Assembly: GCA_012515785.1 (NCBI GenBank)
Contig: JAAYXR010000077.1
Location: 1 to 35,919, forward strand
Length of the DNA: 35,919 nucleotides
Origin: Acholeplasmataceae bacterium
GTDB taxonomy: Bacteria > Bacillota_I > Bacilli_A > Acholeplasmatales > Acholeplasmataceae
Direction of reading: 5' to 3'
Every line of letters begins with the position of its first letter. The first letter of the stretch is position 1. The notes below the pieces were generated by a model. The model ran no database searches and was not told the DNA's origin. It saw nothing but the letters and a program-made list of their open reading frames with translations. Below are positions 7,800-18,572 of the stretch, one piece after another. The translations under genes were made by a program, and so were the position numbers.

Positions 7800-10730
7800 A
7801 TGAAAAAGATTTGGTTGGTTGTATATTTAACATTAATTTCGGGTTTGATTTTTTTATCGAGCCCTCATCTTAATGCCAAAAATACCGCAACTCAATCTGA
7901 AAGCCTTGGTTTAGAAGAAACTACCGAATTATCTTATTTTGATGTTGAGCCTAAATGGCGAAAAGAAGGATTAAGAGACGATAACGCTCTTAATTTAGAA
8001 ATTTCGCCTTTAGGCTTTTTTGAACCTAAAGTAATTTATGCTGATGAAGAAAAGGGTGACGTTTTAAAAGTCGATGAACTTTCTTCTAAAGTTGAATTTA
8101 ATGTTGATGTTCCTAAAGCTGGACTATATACATTAAATTTTGAATATAAGGCAATTACTGAATCGGTTAGAAATATTGAAGTATCAATTGTAGTTAATGA
8201 TATCTCACTTTATAAAGAAAGTAAATCAATCATTATTCCAACTTTTTATGATAATTCAAAAGAAATTATTCAAGATCGTTACGGAAATGATATTATGCCA
8301 GTTTCCAATAGATATGAAACATGGACTAATTTTACCTTAAAAGATACACAAAGATTAGTTGAAGATGTTTTACTATTTAAGTTAAATAGGGGAATTAATA
8401 AAATTTCAATTATAAGACAAAACGGAGATTTCTTATTATCTAAGGTAACAGTTAAAAATAAAAAAATATTACCAACATATAAACAATATTTACCAAATAA
8501 TGACGCGTTAAATATTGAAAAAGGGTTTATTAAAACTTTAGAAGCGGAGCAACCACTATATAGAAACTCATTATCGATTAGATATGGTACTGATAGAGAG
8601 AAAAATGTGACTCCGTTTGCTCTTCAAAAACAACGATTAAATATCGTTGATGGTGGTAACTTTCAAACTGGTGGGCAAGCTTTATATTATGATGTTAAAG
8701 TGGAAAAGGCTGGATATTACTATATCACTTTAAAAACGAAACAACTCCAAAACTTCCAAACTAGTTTTAGAAGAATTACGATTAATGGTGAAGTACCATT
8801 TGAAGAAGCGAATTTAATTCCATTTAAAAATCATAAGAAATGGGTTAACTCGACGATTGGAAAAGACGGAGTTGACTATTTATTCTATTTAAAAGAAGGG
8901 AAAAATAGAATTGGAATTGAAGTTAACGTTTCTCCGTTTGCGAAAATCCATCAAAACTTAAATAAAGTTATGATTGGGGTTAACGATATTAGTTTAGATC
9001 TTAAAAAGTTAGCTGGTAGTACTACTGATAAAAATAGAGAATGGGATATTTTAAGTTATCTTCCAAATGTTGTTGATGAACTTCAGTACTATTATGATTT
9101 GTTAGTTGAGTCGGAAAGATTATATCAAGAGATTAACGGTTCAACTAAGGTTAATGAAACTATCTCAGCAATTAAACAAAGTTATGAAACTTTAGAAAAA
9201 CTAATTAAAAAACCTAATACATTACCAAAAAATATTGATAAATTGTCAACTGATTCCAATTCAGTTACCGCTAAAATGGGTTTAGTTATTCCGTTAATTG
9301 TTAGATCACCATTATCAATTGATAAAATATACGTTCATGGGAATACTAAATTGCCAAGACCAAATGCCAACGCGTTTGAGTCTATGTGGTTAGGAATTAA
9401 AAGATTTTTCTTATCATTTTTCAATAATGAATATAAACCAACTAAAAATAGTGAAGTTTTAGAAGTGTGGGTTAACCGTTCACGTCAGTACGTGAACGTG
9501 ATGCAAGAAATGGCTGATGCCACATTTACTAGAGAAACAGGAATTAAAGTTAATATTTCACTAATGCCTGATGAAGGCAAATTAATTATGGCGGTCTCAG
9601 CTGGTTCACAACCAGATGTCGCCTTAGGGGTCTCAGGATGGAGACCATATGATTACGCTTTAAGAAATGCAGTTGCGGATTTAAAACAATTTTCGAACTT
9701 TAAAGAAGTTTCAAAAAGATTTAATGAAGGCGCATTTTTACAATTAATTTATGAAGACGGAGTGTATGCACTTCCGGAAACTCAAAACTTTAATCTATTA
9801 TTTTACCGTGAAGATATTATGAATAAATTAAACATCGAAATTCCTGATACTTGGGATGATGTTTTATCAATTCTTCCGGAGCTTCAACGATATGGATTAA
9901 ATTTCTTCGCTCCATTATCAACTACTGGAGCTTTTAAGGGGTTCGTTCAAACGATGCCGTTTATTAAACAGCATCAAGGTAAAATTCACTCTGATGATGC
10001 TTTAAGGACGACCATTGATTCAGAAGAAGTCATTAAAGCGATGACTTTGATGACCGATTTATATACTATATACTCCCTACCGCTAGAAGTCGGCTCATTT
10101 TATAACAGTTTTAGATATGGTGATATTCCAATTGGAATTGGTGATTTTGGAATGTATGTTAGACTTTTACACGCGGCTCCAGAAATTGCTGGACTTTGGA
10201 AAATTGCCAAATTACCAGGAGTCCTCCGTTCTGATGGGGTAGTGGACAGGTCGTATGACGGGGCTTCCACTAGTGGAGTAATTTTTGAAAAGTCAAAGAA
10301 AAAAGAAGATGCTTGGAAGTTTTTAGATTGGTGGACTAGAGATGATACTCAGTTAAACTATGCCAATAACTTAATTAACTCAATGGGTCCAGAATATATG
10401 TGGAATACATCTAATGTGAACGCATTTAAAGATATGGCATGGGATGAACTTGATAAACAAGTCTTCTTAGACCAATGGCAATGGGTTAATGATACTGAAA
10501 AAACACCAGCATCATATATGATTGAACGCGAGCTGTCGAATGCTTGGAACCGAGTCGTTTTTGACGGAATTAATGTTAGAACGGCAATTGAGGATGCGAC
10601 AGTTACCATAAATAAAGAAATTACTAGGAAAATGAAAGAGTTTGGCTATCTTGATAAAAATGGTAATCACATAAAGACCTACAAGATACCTACCAAAGAT
10701 AGGTTAGGAGAGATTTTATGGGATGAATGA
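7800..10730 (+). CDS. Large SBP: signal peptide, two N-terminal carbohydrate-binding-like beta-sandwich regions, C-terminal SBP_bac_1-like domain (SBP 2)
   Basis: C-terminal [39 protein letters not shown] ... [35 protein letters not shown] ... [16 protein letters not shown]-terminal repeats [25 protein letters not shown] and [25 protein letters not shown] resemble CBM6/35-type folds. Confidence 0.88.
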   Translation: MKKIWLVVYLTLISGLIFLSSPHLNAKNTATQSESLGLEETTELSYFDVEPKWRKEGLRDDNALNLEISPLGFFEPKVIYADEEKGDVLKVDELSSKVEFNVDVPKAGLYTLNFEYKAITESVRNIEVSIVVNDISLYKESKSIIIPTFYDNSKEIIQDRYGNDIMPVSNRYETWTNFTLKDTQRLVEDVLLFKLNRGINKISIIRQNGDFLLSKVTVKNKKILPTYKQYLPNNDALNIEKGFIKTLEAEQPLYRNSLSIRYGTDREKNVTPFALQKQRLNIVDGGNFQTGGQALYYDVKVEKAGYYYITLKTKQLQNFQTSFRRITINGEVPFEEANLIPFKNHKKWVNSTIGKDGVDYLFYLKEGKNRIGIEVNVSPFAKIHQNLNKVMIGVNDISLDLKKLAGSTTDKNREWDILSYLPNVVDELQYYYDLLVESERLYQEINGSTKVNETISAIKQSYETLEKLIKKPNTLPKNIDKLSTDSNSVTAKMGLVIPLIVRSPLSIDKIYVHGNTKLPRPNANAFESMWLGIKRFFLSFFNNEYKPTKNSEVLEVWVNRSRQYVNVMQEMADATFTRETGIKVNISLMPDEGKLIMAVSAGSQPDVALGVSGWRPYDYALRNAVADLKQFSNFKEVSKRFNEGAFLQLIYEDGVYALPETQNFNLLFYREDIMNKLNIEIPDTWDDVLSILPELQRYGLNFFAPLSTTGAFKGFVQTMPFIKQHQGKIHSDDALRTTIDSEEVIKAMTLMTDLYTIYSLPLEVGSFYNSFRYGDIPIGIGDFGMYVRLLHAAPEIAGLWKIAKLPGVLRSDGVVDRSYDGASTSGVIFEKSKKKEDAWKFLDWWTRDDTQLNYANNLINSMGPEYMWNTSNVNAFKDMAWDELDKQVFLDQWQWVNDTEKTPASYMIERELSNAWNRVVFDGINVRTAIEDATVTINKEITRKMKEFGYLDKNGNHIKTYKIPTKDRLGEILWDE

Positions 10731-11685
10731 CGTAAAGAAAACATCAAAGGTTAAAACCTTCTTTCAAAAAATTAAATTAAGATTTAAAAAGATTGGTGAT
10801 AAGCACGGCGAAGGATTACTTGGAACTACCTTCATCGCTCCTTACGGACTAGCCTTTTTAGTTTTTATCGTTATTCCGGTATTTATGGGAATCTTTTTGT
10901 CATTTACTACCTTTAATTTAATTGAGTCACCGCGATTTAGTGGTTTAAATAACTATGTTAACTTACTAACTGTTGATGAGAAGTTTATGCAAAAAGTTGT
11001 CCCAAATACGATTGTATTTGCCTTCTTTACCGGTCCAGTTGGTTATGCCCTTTCGTTTTTCTTAGCTTGGCTTTTAGCTCAAGTGCCAAGAAGATCAAGA
11101 ACGGTTTTAGCCTTAGCTATTTATTCACCATCAATGACCGCAGGAGTCGCGATGAGTGTGATGTGGAAAATTATCTTTTCTGGTGATAGATCAGGTTATA
11201 TGAATTCAGTTTTACTTAAAATGGGGTTAATCTCCCAACCAATTCAGTGGTTAACTAACCCAACATATTTAATGCCAATTATGATTGTCGTAACGATTTG
11301 GGGTAGTATGGGAATTGGTTTTTTAGCGATGCTAGCGGGAATTTTAAATGTTAACCCAGAATTATATGAAGCCGCCTATGTTGATGGTATGAAAAGTAAG
11401 TTCCAAGAAATTATTTATATTACGATTCCTTCAATGAAGCCACAAATGTTATTTGGTGCCGTCATGAGTATTGTTGGAACTTTCAATGCCGGAGCGATTG
11501 GGGTCTTACTCTCAGGAACCAACCCAACGCCACAAGATGCCGGACAATTAATTGTCACTCATATTGATGATTATGGTTTTAATCGGTTTGAAATGGGATA
11601 TGCGGCCGCAATTTCGGTTGTTTTATTAATTATGGTTTTATTAATGGGCCGAATTGCGAGAAGATTATTTACAGAAAGGGATTAA
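10723..11685 (+). CDS. Sugar ABC transporter permease (MalF/UgpA-like), pair 1
   Basis: Six hydrophobic segments; [29 protein letters not shown] loop. Confidence 0.93.
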   Translation: MNDVKKTSKVKTFFQKIKLRFKKIGDKHGEGLLGTTFIAPYGLAFLVFIVIPVFMGIFLSFTTFNLIESPRFSGLNNYVNLLTVDEKFMQKVVPNTIVFAFFTGPVGYALSFFLAWLLAQVPRRSRTVLALAIYSPSMTAGVAMSVMWKIIFSGDRSGYMNSVLLKMGLISQPIQWLTNPTYLMPIMIVVTIWGSMGIGFLAMLAGILNVNPELYEAAYVDGMKSKFQEIIYITIPSMKPQMLFGAVMSIVGTFNAGAIGVLLSGTNPTPQDAGQLIVTHIDDYGFNRFEMGYAAAISVVLLIMVLLMGRIARRLFTERD

Positions 11686-11689
11686 GATT

Positions 11690-12562
11690 ATGGCAAGTTT
11701 TAGCGGAACCAAAATAAATCCATCTAAATTACATATATCGCAATGGAAGTTTTTCATTATCTTAATTCCAGTTGCCATTTTTATGGTGCTTCCAATTGTC
11801 TATATTATTAATCATGCCTTCAAACCAGTTGAAGAACTTTTCTTATGGCCACCACGATTTGTCGTGAAAAATCCAACAGTTTCTAACTTCGTTGAGTTAT
11901 TTGCCCAAACTTCACGAACTGGGGTGCCGATGAGTAGATACTTATTTAATAGTATCGTAATTACTTTAACGTTAGTAGTAGTCTCAATTATTCTTTCATC
12001 AATTGCGGGCTATGCATTATCTAAGTTAAAGTTTAAACTCAAAAAACCATTATTATTCTTAAACAATATTGCGTTAATGTTTGTGGGATCAAGTGTTGTC
12101 ATCCCGCGTTATTTAGTAATTGAAAAGTTAGGATTAATTAACAACTTTTTTGTCTATATTTTACCAGCAATTGCAATGCCAGTTGGGTTATTTTTAATTA
12201 AACAATTTATTGACCAAATTCCTGATGAATTAATTGATGCCGCCAAAGTTGATGGCGCTTCTGATTTCAGGATTTACTGGTCAATTGTCTTACCTTTAAT
12301 TAGACCGGCGATTGCAACTATTGCGATTGTGGCCTTCCAAGCTGCTTGGAATGATTCATCAATTGCCTCAACTTATATTGATGATGAATCACTTAAAAAT
12401 TTTGCCTTTTATATGACAACCTTAACCGGAGCTACTAGCGTTGTTTCTGGTCAAGGAATGGCGGCGGCAGCATCGCTCATTATGTTTATTCCTAACTTAG
12501 TTATCTTTATCTTCTTACAACGTAATGTGATGAATACAATGTCACATTCAGGAATTAAGTAG
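11690..12562 (+). CDS. Sugar ABC transporter permease (MalG/UgpE-like), pair 1
   Basis: EAA loop ELIDAAKVDGASDFRIYWSIVLPLIRPAIAT; ATG at 11690 just after the upstream stop preferred over 11654. Confidence 0.93.
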   Translation: MASFSGTKINPSKLHISQWKFFIILIPVAIFMVLPIVYIINHAFKPVEELFLWPPRFVVKNPTVSNFVELFAQTSRTGVPMSRYLFNSIVITLTLVVVSIILSSIAGYALSKLKFKLKKPLLFLNNIALMFVGSSVVIPRYLVIEKLGLINNFFVYILPAIAMPVGLFLIKQFIDQIPDELIDAAKVDGASDFRIYWSIVLPLIRPAIATIAIVAFQAAWNDSSIASTYIDDESLKNFAFYMTTLTGATSVVSGQGMAAAASLIMFIPNLVIFIFLQRNVMNTMSHSGIK

Positions 12563-12570
12563 GTGATATT

Positions 12571-14562
12571 ATGAAGAAAATACTATTAACTTTATTATCA
12601 CTAATCTTAATTGTCGTTTTAATTCCTAATCTCAAAGTATCAGCAGATTCACAAACCTCTGCCCCTTACGATACTTATACAACTGGTCCAAATGGAAGAA
12701 TTATTAAAACGCAAACAGCGTATGAACCAGCCGGAGCAATTAAAATTGGACTTCGCAGTCCCGAAGATCTTTATTTAAAAGATGATATTATTTACATTGC
12801 CGATACCGGCAACAAAAGAATTTTAAAGTACCACTTAGATGGTACTACTGAAGTAATTGTAACTAATTTATCGGAACCTACCGGAGTTCATGTTGACGAA
12901 GAAGATTATATTTATGTCGCTGATAAAGGAGCAAGAGCGGTAGTTAAGTTTGATAAATTCGGTAATAAAGTCAAAACCTTTGAAAAACCAACGGAATTAA
13001 TCTTTGGAACCTCTCCTTACATCCCACTTAAGATAGTAACCGGACCAAAAGGGTTACTATACGTAGTGGGAGAGGGGTCCACAGCAGGTTTAATTCAACT
13101 CTCTTACAATGGCGAGTTTCAAGGATTTTTTGCCGCTAATGAAACAAGAATGAGTTTCGTTCAAAAAGTAGCTAACTTCTTTAAAGTTTCATCAGCGAGT
13201 AATATTCCAGTATCACCATCAAATGTAGCAATTGATGAAAAAGGTTCGATTTATACCGTTAGTAACACTTTTAAAGATAAAACTAAAAAGTTTAATATTG
13301 CTTCTGAAACAATTTTAAAAATTAATTCGGATTTAGTACCAAATTCAATTCATATTAACGAATTTAATAATATTTATGTCTTAACGAATGAAGGTTATAT
13401 TAATGAATATGACCAATATGGTAATATCATTTTCGGTTTTGGTGGTTTAGATACCGGAACGAAACGTTTAGGTTTATTTGTCACTCCAGTTGATATTACC
13501 ACTGACTCTAATCATAATATTTATGTTTTAGATAAAGGGTTAAATGAAATTCAAATTTTCCAACGTAGCGAGTTTACCGCTTTAGTTCATGAAGGATTAA
13601 AAAACAATAAAGATGGTATTTATGATATTAAGCAGTGGGAAGAAGTTTTAAGGATGAACTCGATTTTCTCGGTGGCAAATAGCGCCATCGCTAGAGCGGA
13701 ATACCGGAACCAAAATTATCGTGAAGCGTTAGAATATTATAAGATTGCCACTGACAAAGTTGGCTACAGTGAAGCGTATTGGCAATTAAGATATGATTTT
13801 ATGCAACGCCATATGTTAACGATTTTAATTGTCTTTATCGTTTTATATGTTTTAGTTGCCTCAGTTAAATTTGCTGATCGAAAATGGGGCACTTTCTATT
13901 TTGTTCATGACTTTACTAAAAAAGTTAAATCAAAGAGAAGTGTTAGTGAGTTTTTATTACTATTTAAGATGTTTAGACACCCAATTGATACCGTTCATGA
14001 TGTAAAAAGATATCAAAAATCAAGTAAGAAAACCGCAACAATTATCTATGTGTTATTTGTTGTGGTAATGATTTTATCAAGATATTTAGAATCATTTATC
14101 TTTAGCACGGTTAATTTTGAAAGATTTAATGTCTTTAAAGATGCCTTGATTTTATTTGGGATTGTCTTTTTATTCGTGATTTCTAACTATTTAATTAGTA
14201 GTCTTCAAAATGGTGAGGGTTGGTTAAAAGATGTCTATATTGCGACTAGCTACACGCTAGCCCCAATTATCGTCTTTATGCCGTTTATCACTTTAATGTC
14301 ACATGCCTTAACTTTAAACGAGATGTTTATTTATCAGGCGGCTAATTATATTATCTATGGTTGGGTTTTACTTAACTTAATTATTATGATTAAAGAGGTT
14401 CATAATTATACGATACCTCAATTAATTGGAAATATTTTATTAACTATCTTTACGATGATTATTATTGTAGTGATTGTGGCTTTAATTATCATTTTAGGGA
14501 ATCAACTTTATGAATACGTAAGCGGCATCATAAAAGAGGTGATACAGAGTGTATACATTTAA
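12571..14562 (+). CDS. Exported NHL-repeat beta-propeller protein with C-terminal YIP1-like multispan membrane domain
   Basis: Signal peptide; repeated IYIADTGNKRILKYHLDG / IYVADKGARAVVKFDKFG / IYVLDKGLNEIQIF NHL motifs; TPR-like YREALEYYKIATDKVGYSEAYWQ; several TM segments after residue ~410. Confidence 0.85.
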   Translation: MKKILLTLLSLILIVVLIPNLKVSADSQTSAPYDTYTTGPNGRIIKTQTAYEPAGAIKIGLRSPEDLYLKDDIIYIADTGNKRILKYHLDGTTEVIVTNLSEPTGVHVDEEDYIYVADKGARAVVKFDKFGNKVKTFEKPTELIFGTSPYIPLKIVTGPKGLLYVVGEGSTAGLIQLSYNGEFQGFFAANETRMSFVQKVANFFKVSSASNIPVSPSNVAIDEKGSIYTVSNTFKDKTKKFNIASETILKINSDLVPNSIHINEFNNIYVLTNEGYINEYDQYGNIIFGFGGLDTGTKRLGLFVTPVDITTDSNHNIYVLDKGLNEIQIFQRSEFTALVHEGLKNNKDGIYDIKQWEEVLRMNSIFSVANSAIARAEYRNQNYREALEYYKIATDKVGYSEAYWQLRYDFMQRHMLTILIVFIVLYVLVASVKFADRKWGTFYFVHDFTKKVKSKRSVSEFLLLFKMFRHPIDTVHDVKRYQKSSKKTATIIYVLFVVVMILSRYLESFIFSTVNFERFNVFKDALILFGIVFLFVISNYLISSLQNGEGWLKDVYIATSYTLAPIIVFMPFITLMSHALTLNEMFIYQAANYIIYGWVLLNLIIMIKEVHNYTIPQLIGNILLTIFTMIIIVVIVALIIILGNQLYEYVSGIIKEVIQSVYI

Positions 14563-16771
14563 ACGAATTGTCTTACTAGTAATAGTTGCGGCAACAGCGA
14601 TTCTTTCTAGTAATGTTAAACCTAAATATGATGTTGTTACTGAGTCAGTTAATGTGGCACCGCAATATAGTTCTTTAATTTCTAATCGGTATACGCAAAA
14701 AGAAGAAGATTTAAGAATTGCGAAAAATGATTATATTGATTTAATTGATTATCAAAGACTAGGTGCAGTTAATAATTTAGAACTTTATGTTAAACAAGAT
14801 GATTTATCATTTAGAGTTGTTAATCTTGATACGGGTTATATTTGGGGAAGTAATTTTAATTTTGATTATTTAGATGAAACTTCACCACTACATGATCCAG
14901 GGGATCTTGGAGCTAATGAAGGGTGGAAGCGAATCTTTAATTCACCAGCTTCAGTTAGTTATTATCATAAAACTAATCTTCGTGAAGAGTATTTATATAC
15001 TAACGCCTTATCAAGAAAAACATTTGTTAATATTACGACAACTAATAGAGTTGGCTTCCGTGCTAAAACTTCATTCTTTTTATCAAAAGTTAAATTTGAT
15101 TATGAAGTCTATTTAGACAAAGAAGGACTTCACTTTGAAGTCCCATTTGATTTGATTGAAGAAGGAGAAACTTTCAAATTAGCTAGTATTAAACTCTATC
15201 CATTCTTTGGCGCCGCTAAACGGAACCGGATTCCTGGTTATGTCTTTGTTCCGGACGGAATGGGGGCGTTAATTCGCTTTGATGATGAATACGATAAAGG
15301 TGTTTATACTAAACGGTTTTATGGTCCTGATTACGGAATTTATTTAAAATCAGATGAAGAATATTTAACCCTAAATACTTATGGGGTGGTCCACGGAGTT
15401 AATCAAAACGGGTTTTTATCAGTGATTGATAGTGGGGCTTCACATGCTATTTTAAGCCACTATCCATCACAAATAACGACCGATTTTAATCATACATACG
15501 TTTCATATGAATATCGGAAAGATTATGTTCAATATTTAAACAAATCAAAAACAAGTAGTGTAATTTTAGTTCAAGAAAATAAAAATAAATATGATATCAA
15601 ACAATCATTTTATTTCTTATCAGGAGATAAGGCTAACTATGTTGGTATGGCTAATAAGTATAAAGATAATTTGATTAAAGAAGGCGTTTTAGAAAAAACA
15701 AATCATAATGAAATACCAATTCATTTTGACGTCTTAATGAGTGAATCTAAAAAAGCTTTTATTGGTAGGAAAATCATTTCAATGACTACCATTAATGAAC
15801 TTGATGAAATAATTTCAAGATTAAATAGCAATCAAGTTAAAAATATTACTCTTACCTTACGTGGCTGGCAAAAAGGCGGATATTCACTAACCGCCCCAAG
15901 ATATAACAGTGTTGAAGCCCGAATTGGTGGACAAAGAGACTTAACAAAATTTAATGAAAATCATCAAAATGTTTATTTAGAAGCCGATTATTTTAAGGTC
16001 AGTAGTTACGGCACTAATTATCATAAAGCTGATGTTGGCCAATCAATTGGTCAACAATTACTTGAAGAAAATGCCGGTAGATCATATTTTTTAAGACCTG
16101 ATGTGAGTATCAAAAAATATGAAAGTCATTTAGAAAAAATGGCTCGGTATTCAGATGGCATTCATCTGTCTTCAACTAACTATTTATATAGTGAGTTTTC
16201 AAGTAATCGTAATCGTGAAGAGCAAATTGAAACGATGAAAGAATTTTTATCAAAAGCCAATCAGACATCAGTTTCAAAGCCATTCGCTTATTTATTAGGA
16301 GCTAATCGAATTACTGATGTCGCGCTTTATTCATCGCAACAAAAAAGATTTAGTGATACCGTTCCATTTTTAGCGATTGTCTTAAGTGGATATAAAGATG
16401 TTTTTGGTAGAAACGCTAACTTCTTTGCTAATACGACCAATGAATTACTAAGATTAGTTGATTATCATATTTATCCGTCATTTTATATTACTAATGAATC
16501 AAGTTATTATTTACTAAATACTGGAAGCGAAAATATATATACTTCAAGATATTTAGATTGGGAAGAAGAAATTAAACGTCAATATGATTTTGTTAATGAA
16601 GCGTTAAAACATGTTGCAAATGAGCGTATAGTTTCAAGAACTGTTTTAGATGCTGGTTTTGTAAAAGTTAGTTATGCTAACGGAGTAAGTATTTATATAA
16701 ATTATTCAGGGACTATGAAAGTTGACGGGGCAGTTAGTGTCCAACCTAGTAGTTATCAGGTGATCTTATGA
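14549..16771 (+). CDS. DUF5696-like exported/membrane-anchored protein, candidate uncharacterised carbohydrate-active enzyme
   Basis: GTG start overlapping the upstream stop; N-terminal hydrophobic segment; architecture and gene context recalled from DUF5696 proteins (FVPDGMGALIRF, ITLTLRGWQKGGYS). Confidence 0.65.
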   Translation: MYTFKRIVLLVIVAATAILSSNVKPKYDVVTESVNVAPQYSSLISNRYTQKEEDLRIAKNDYIDLIDYQRLGAVNNLELYVKQDDLSFRVVNLDTGYIWGSNFNFDYLDETSPLHDPGDLGANEGWKRIFNSPASVSYYHKTNLREEYLYTNALSRKTFVNITTTNRVGFRAKTSFFLSKVKFDYEVYLDKEGLHFEVPFDLIEEGETFKLASIKLYPFFGAAKRNRIPGYVFVPDGMGALIRFDDEYDKGVYTKRFYGPDYGIYLKSDEEYLTLNTYGVVHGVNQNGFLSVIDSGASHAILSHYPSQITTDFNHTYVSYEYRKDYVQYLNKSKTSSVILVQENKNKYDIKQSFYFLSGDKANYVGMANKYKDNLIKEGVLEKTNHNEIPIHFDVLMSESKKAFIGRKIISMTTINELDEIISRLNSNQVKNITLTLRGWQKGGYSLTAPRYNSVEARIGGQRDLTKFNENHQNVYLEADYFKVSSYGTNYHKADVGQSIGQQLLEENAGRSYFLRPDVSIKKYESHLEKMARYSDGIHLSSTNYLYSEFSSNRNREEQIETMKEFLSKANQTSVSKPFAYLLGANRITDVALYSSQQKRFSDTVPFLAIVLSGYKDVFGRNANFFANTTNELLRLVDYHIYPSFYITNESSYYLLNTGSENIYTSRYLDWEEEIKRQYDFVNEALKHVANERIVSRTVLDAGFVKVSYANGVSIYINYSGTMKVDGAVSVQPSSYQVIL

Positions 16772-17649
16772 AGTTAAGTAATAGACAACGAGAAAATTTA
16801 TATGGATATCTATTTATCGGAATTTGGATTATTGGGTTTTTATGGCTAACCTTGTATCCGCTAATTATGAGCTTTATTTATTCTTTAAATAAGGTTACGA
16901 TTACGGCAGCAGATGGAATTGTCTTAACTCCAATTAAACTCCAAAATTATGTCGATATTTTTTCAAAGGATTTTAACTTTGTTAACGCATTAACCGACTT
17001 TATTGGTGAGATTGTTTTATTCGTTCCAATCATTATTATTATGTCAATTATTATCGCTCTTTTATTAAATCAAAAGATTAGATTAAGAGGAGTATTTAGA
17101 TCAATTTTCTTCTTACCAGTTATCATTGCTTCAGGGCCAATGATTACGGAATTAATTAGACAAGGCGCGGGAACAGTTCCGATATTTGAAGATGCGGAAG
17201 CGTTAGCATTTGTTGAACAGTTACCAAGATTTTTAGCCAATCCAATTTTATCGTTATTTAGTAAGATGATTATTGTCTTATGGTTTTCAGGAGTTCAAAT
17301 TGTTTTATTCTTAGCTGCGCTTCAAAAAGTTGATAGTGAAATTTATGAAGCGGCATCAATTGATGGTGCTAGTCCGTGGGAAATGTTTTGGAAGATTACC
17401 TTACCAACCTTAAAGCCAACAATTTTAATTTCATCAATTTATACCATTGTCTTTCTAGCTACTTTCTCAAGTAATAGCGTTTTAGTTCATATTCAAAATA
17501 ATATGTTTGATATTACGACTGGATATGGTTATTCAAGTGCACTGGCTTGGATTTACTTTGTTGTAATTTCAATTTTACTTGGAATCGTCTATCTTCTATT
17601 TAAACAAAGGAAAGAAAGAAAAGAGAAGAAAGTGAGGCGAGTAAGATGA
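16768..17649 (+). CDS. Sugar ABC transporter permease (MalF-like), pair 2
   Basis: EAA loop EIYEAASIDGASPWEMFWKITLPTLKPTIL; ATG overlaps upstream stop (ATGA). Confidence 0.93.
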   Translation: MKLSNRQRENLYGYLFIGIWIIGFLWLTLYPLIMSFIYSLNKVTITAADGIVLTPIKLQNYVDIFSKDFNFVNALTDFIGEIVLFVPIIIIMSIIIALLLNQKIRLRGVFRSIFFLPVIIASGPMITELIRQGAGTVPIFEDAEALAFVEQLPRFLANPILSLFSKMIIVLWFSGVQIVLFLAALQKVDSEIYEAASIDGASPWEMFWKITLPTLKPTILISSIYTIVFLATFSSNSVLVHIQNNMFDITTGYGYSSALAWIYFVVISILLGIVYLLFKQRKERKEKKVRRVR

Positions 17650-18572
17650 AAGCCGAACGAGTCAAGTCAAAGTTAAGAAAAACTTTAATTGGGATGAAGT
17701 TTGTTGATGGACTATTATTTAAAATTTTAGTCTACGGACTTTTAATCATTTTGGCGTTTGTTTATCTTTATCCACTTCTTCATATGGTTAGTTATTCATT
17801 TCAAGGGGTAGAAGATTTATTAAATCCAATGGTTAACCAAGTTCCAACTGAATTGTATGTTCAAAACTACAAAGAAGCTTTCTTAGTTTTAGATTATTTT
17901 AAAACATTAAGAACTAGTTTATTAATTACGTTAGTACCAGCGTTAGTTCAAACGATTATTGCTAGTTTAGTTGGTTATGGGTTTGCGCGATTTAATTTCC
18001 GCGGCAAGAAGTTTTGGATGATGTTAGTTTTAGCAACATATATTATCCCTCCGCAAGTAACCATGATTCCGCGATATGTCTTATTCCATAAATTAGGTTT
18101 CTTAGGAAAAGCCCTATCAATTATTGTACCAGCGACCTTTGGTCAAGGATTAAATAGTGCCATCTTCATCTTAATTTTCTATCATTTCTTTAGTCAAATT
18201 CCAAAATCATTAGATGAAGCTGCACAAATGGATGGCGCTAGTCCACTTTATATTTATTTTAGAGTTTCGGTTCCACTATCAATTCCAAGTTTTATTACTT
18301 CATTTTTATTTTCATTTGTTTGGTATTGGAATGAAACATATATTTCATCATTATTCTTGGGTAGTAAAAACCCAACACTACAAATGATGTTACAAAACTT
18401 CGTTTCCGCCTATAAGTCGGTAATGGGCGGCGATGATGGCTCAAGAATAGCTAATGAGGCGGTTAGAATGGCTGCCACACTATTAATCATTTTACCGATG
18501 ATAATCATATATTTTATCCTTCAAAGATGGTTCATTGAAGGAATTGACAAGGCGGGGATTACAGGTGAATAA
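17646..18572 (+). CDS. Sugar ABC transporter permease (MalG-like), pair 2
   Basis: EAA loop SLDEAAQMDGASPLYIYFRVSVPLSIPSF; overlaps upstream gene. Confidence 0.93.
   Translation: MKAERVKSKLRKTLIGMKFVDGLLFKILVYGLLIILAFVYLYPLLHMVSYSFQGVEDLLNPMVNQVPTELYVQNYKEAFLVLDYFKTLRTSLLITLVPALVQTIIASLVGYGFARFNFRGKKFWMMLVLATYIIPPQVTMIPRYVLFHKLGFLGKALSIIVPATFGQGLNSAIFILIFYHFFSQIPKSLDEAAQMDGASPLYIYFRVSVPLSIPSFITSFLFSFVWYWNETYISSLFLGSKNPTLQMMLQNFVSAYKSVMGGDDGSRIANEAVRMAATLLIILPMIIIYFILQRWFIEGIDKAGITGE

Noticed and set aside
13455-13475. GAAACGTTT-like strings inside coding sequence (also near 19350)
   Set aside because: Imperfect palindromes, no promoter elements nearby, explained by codons
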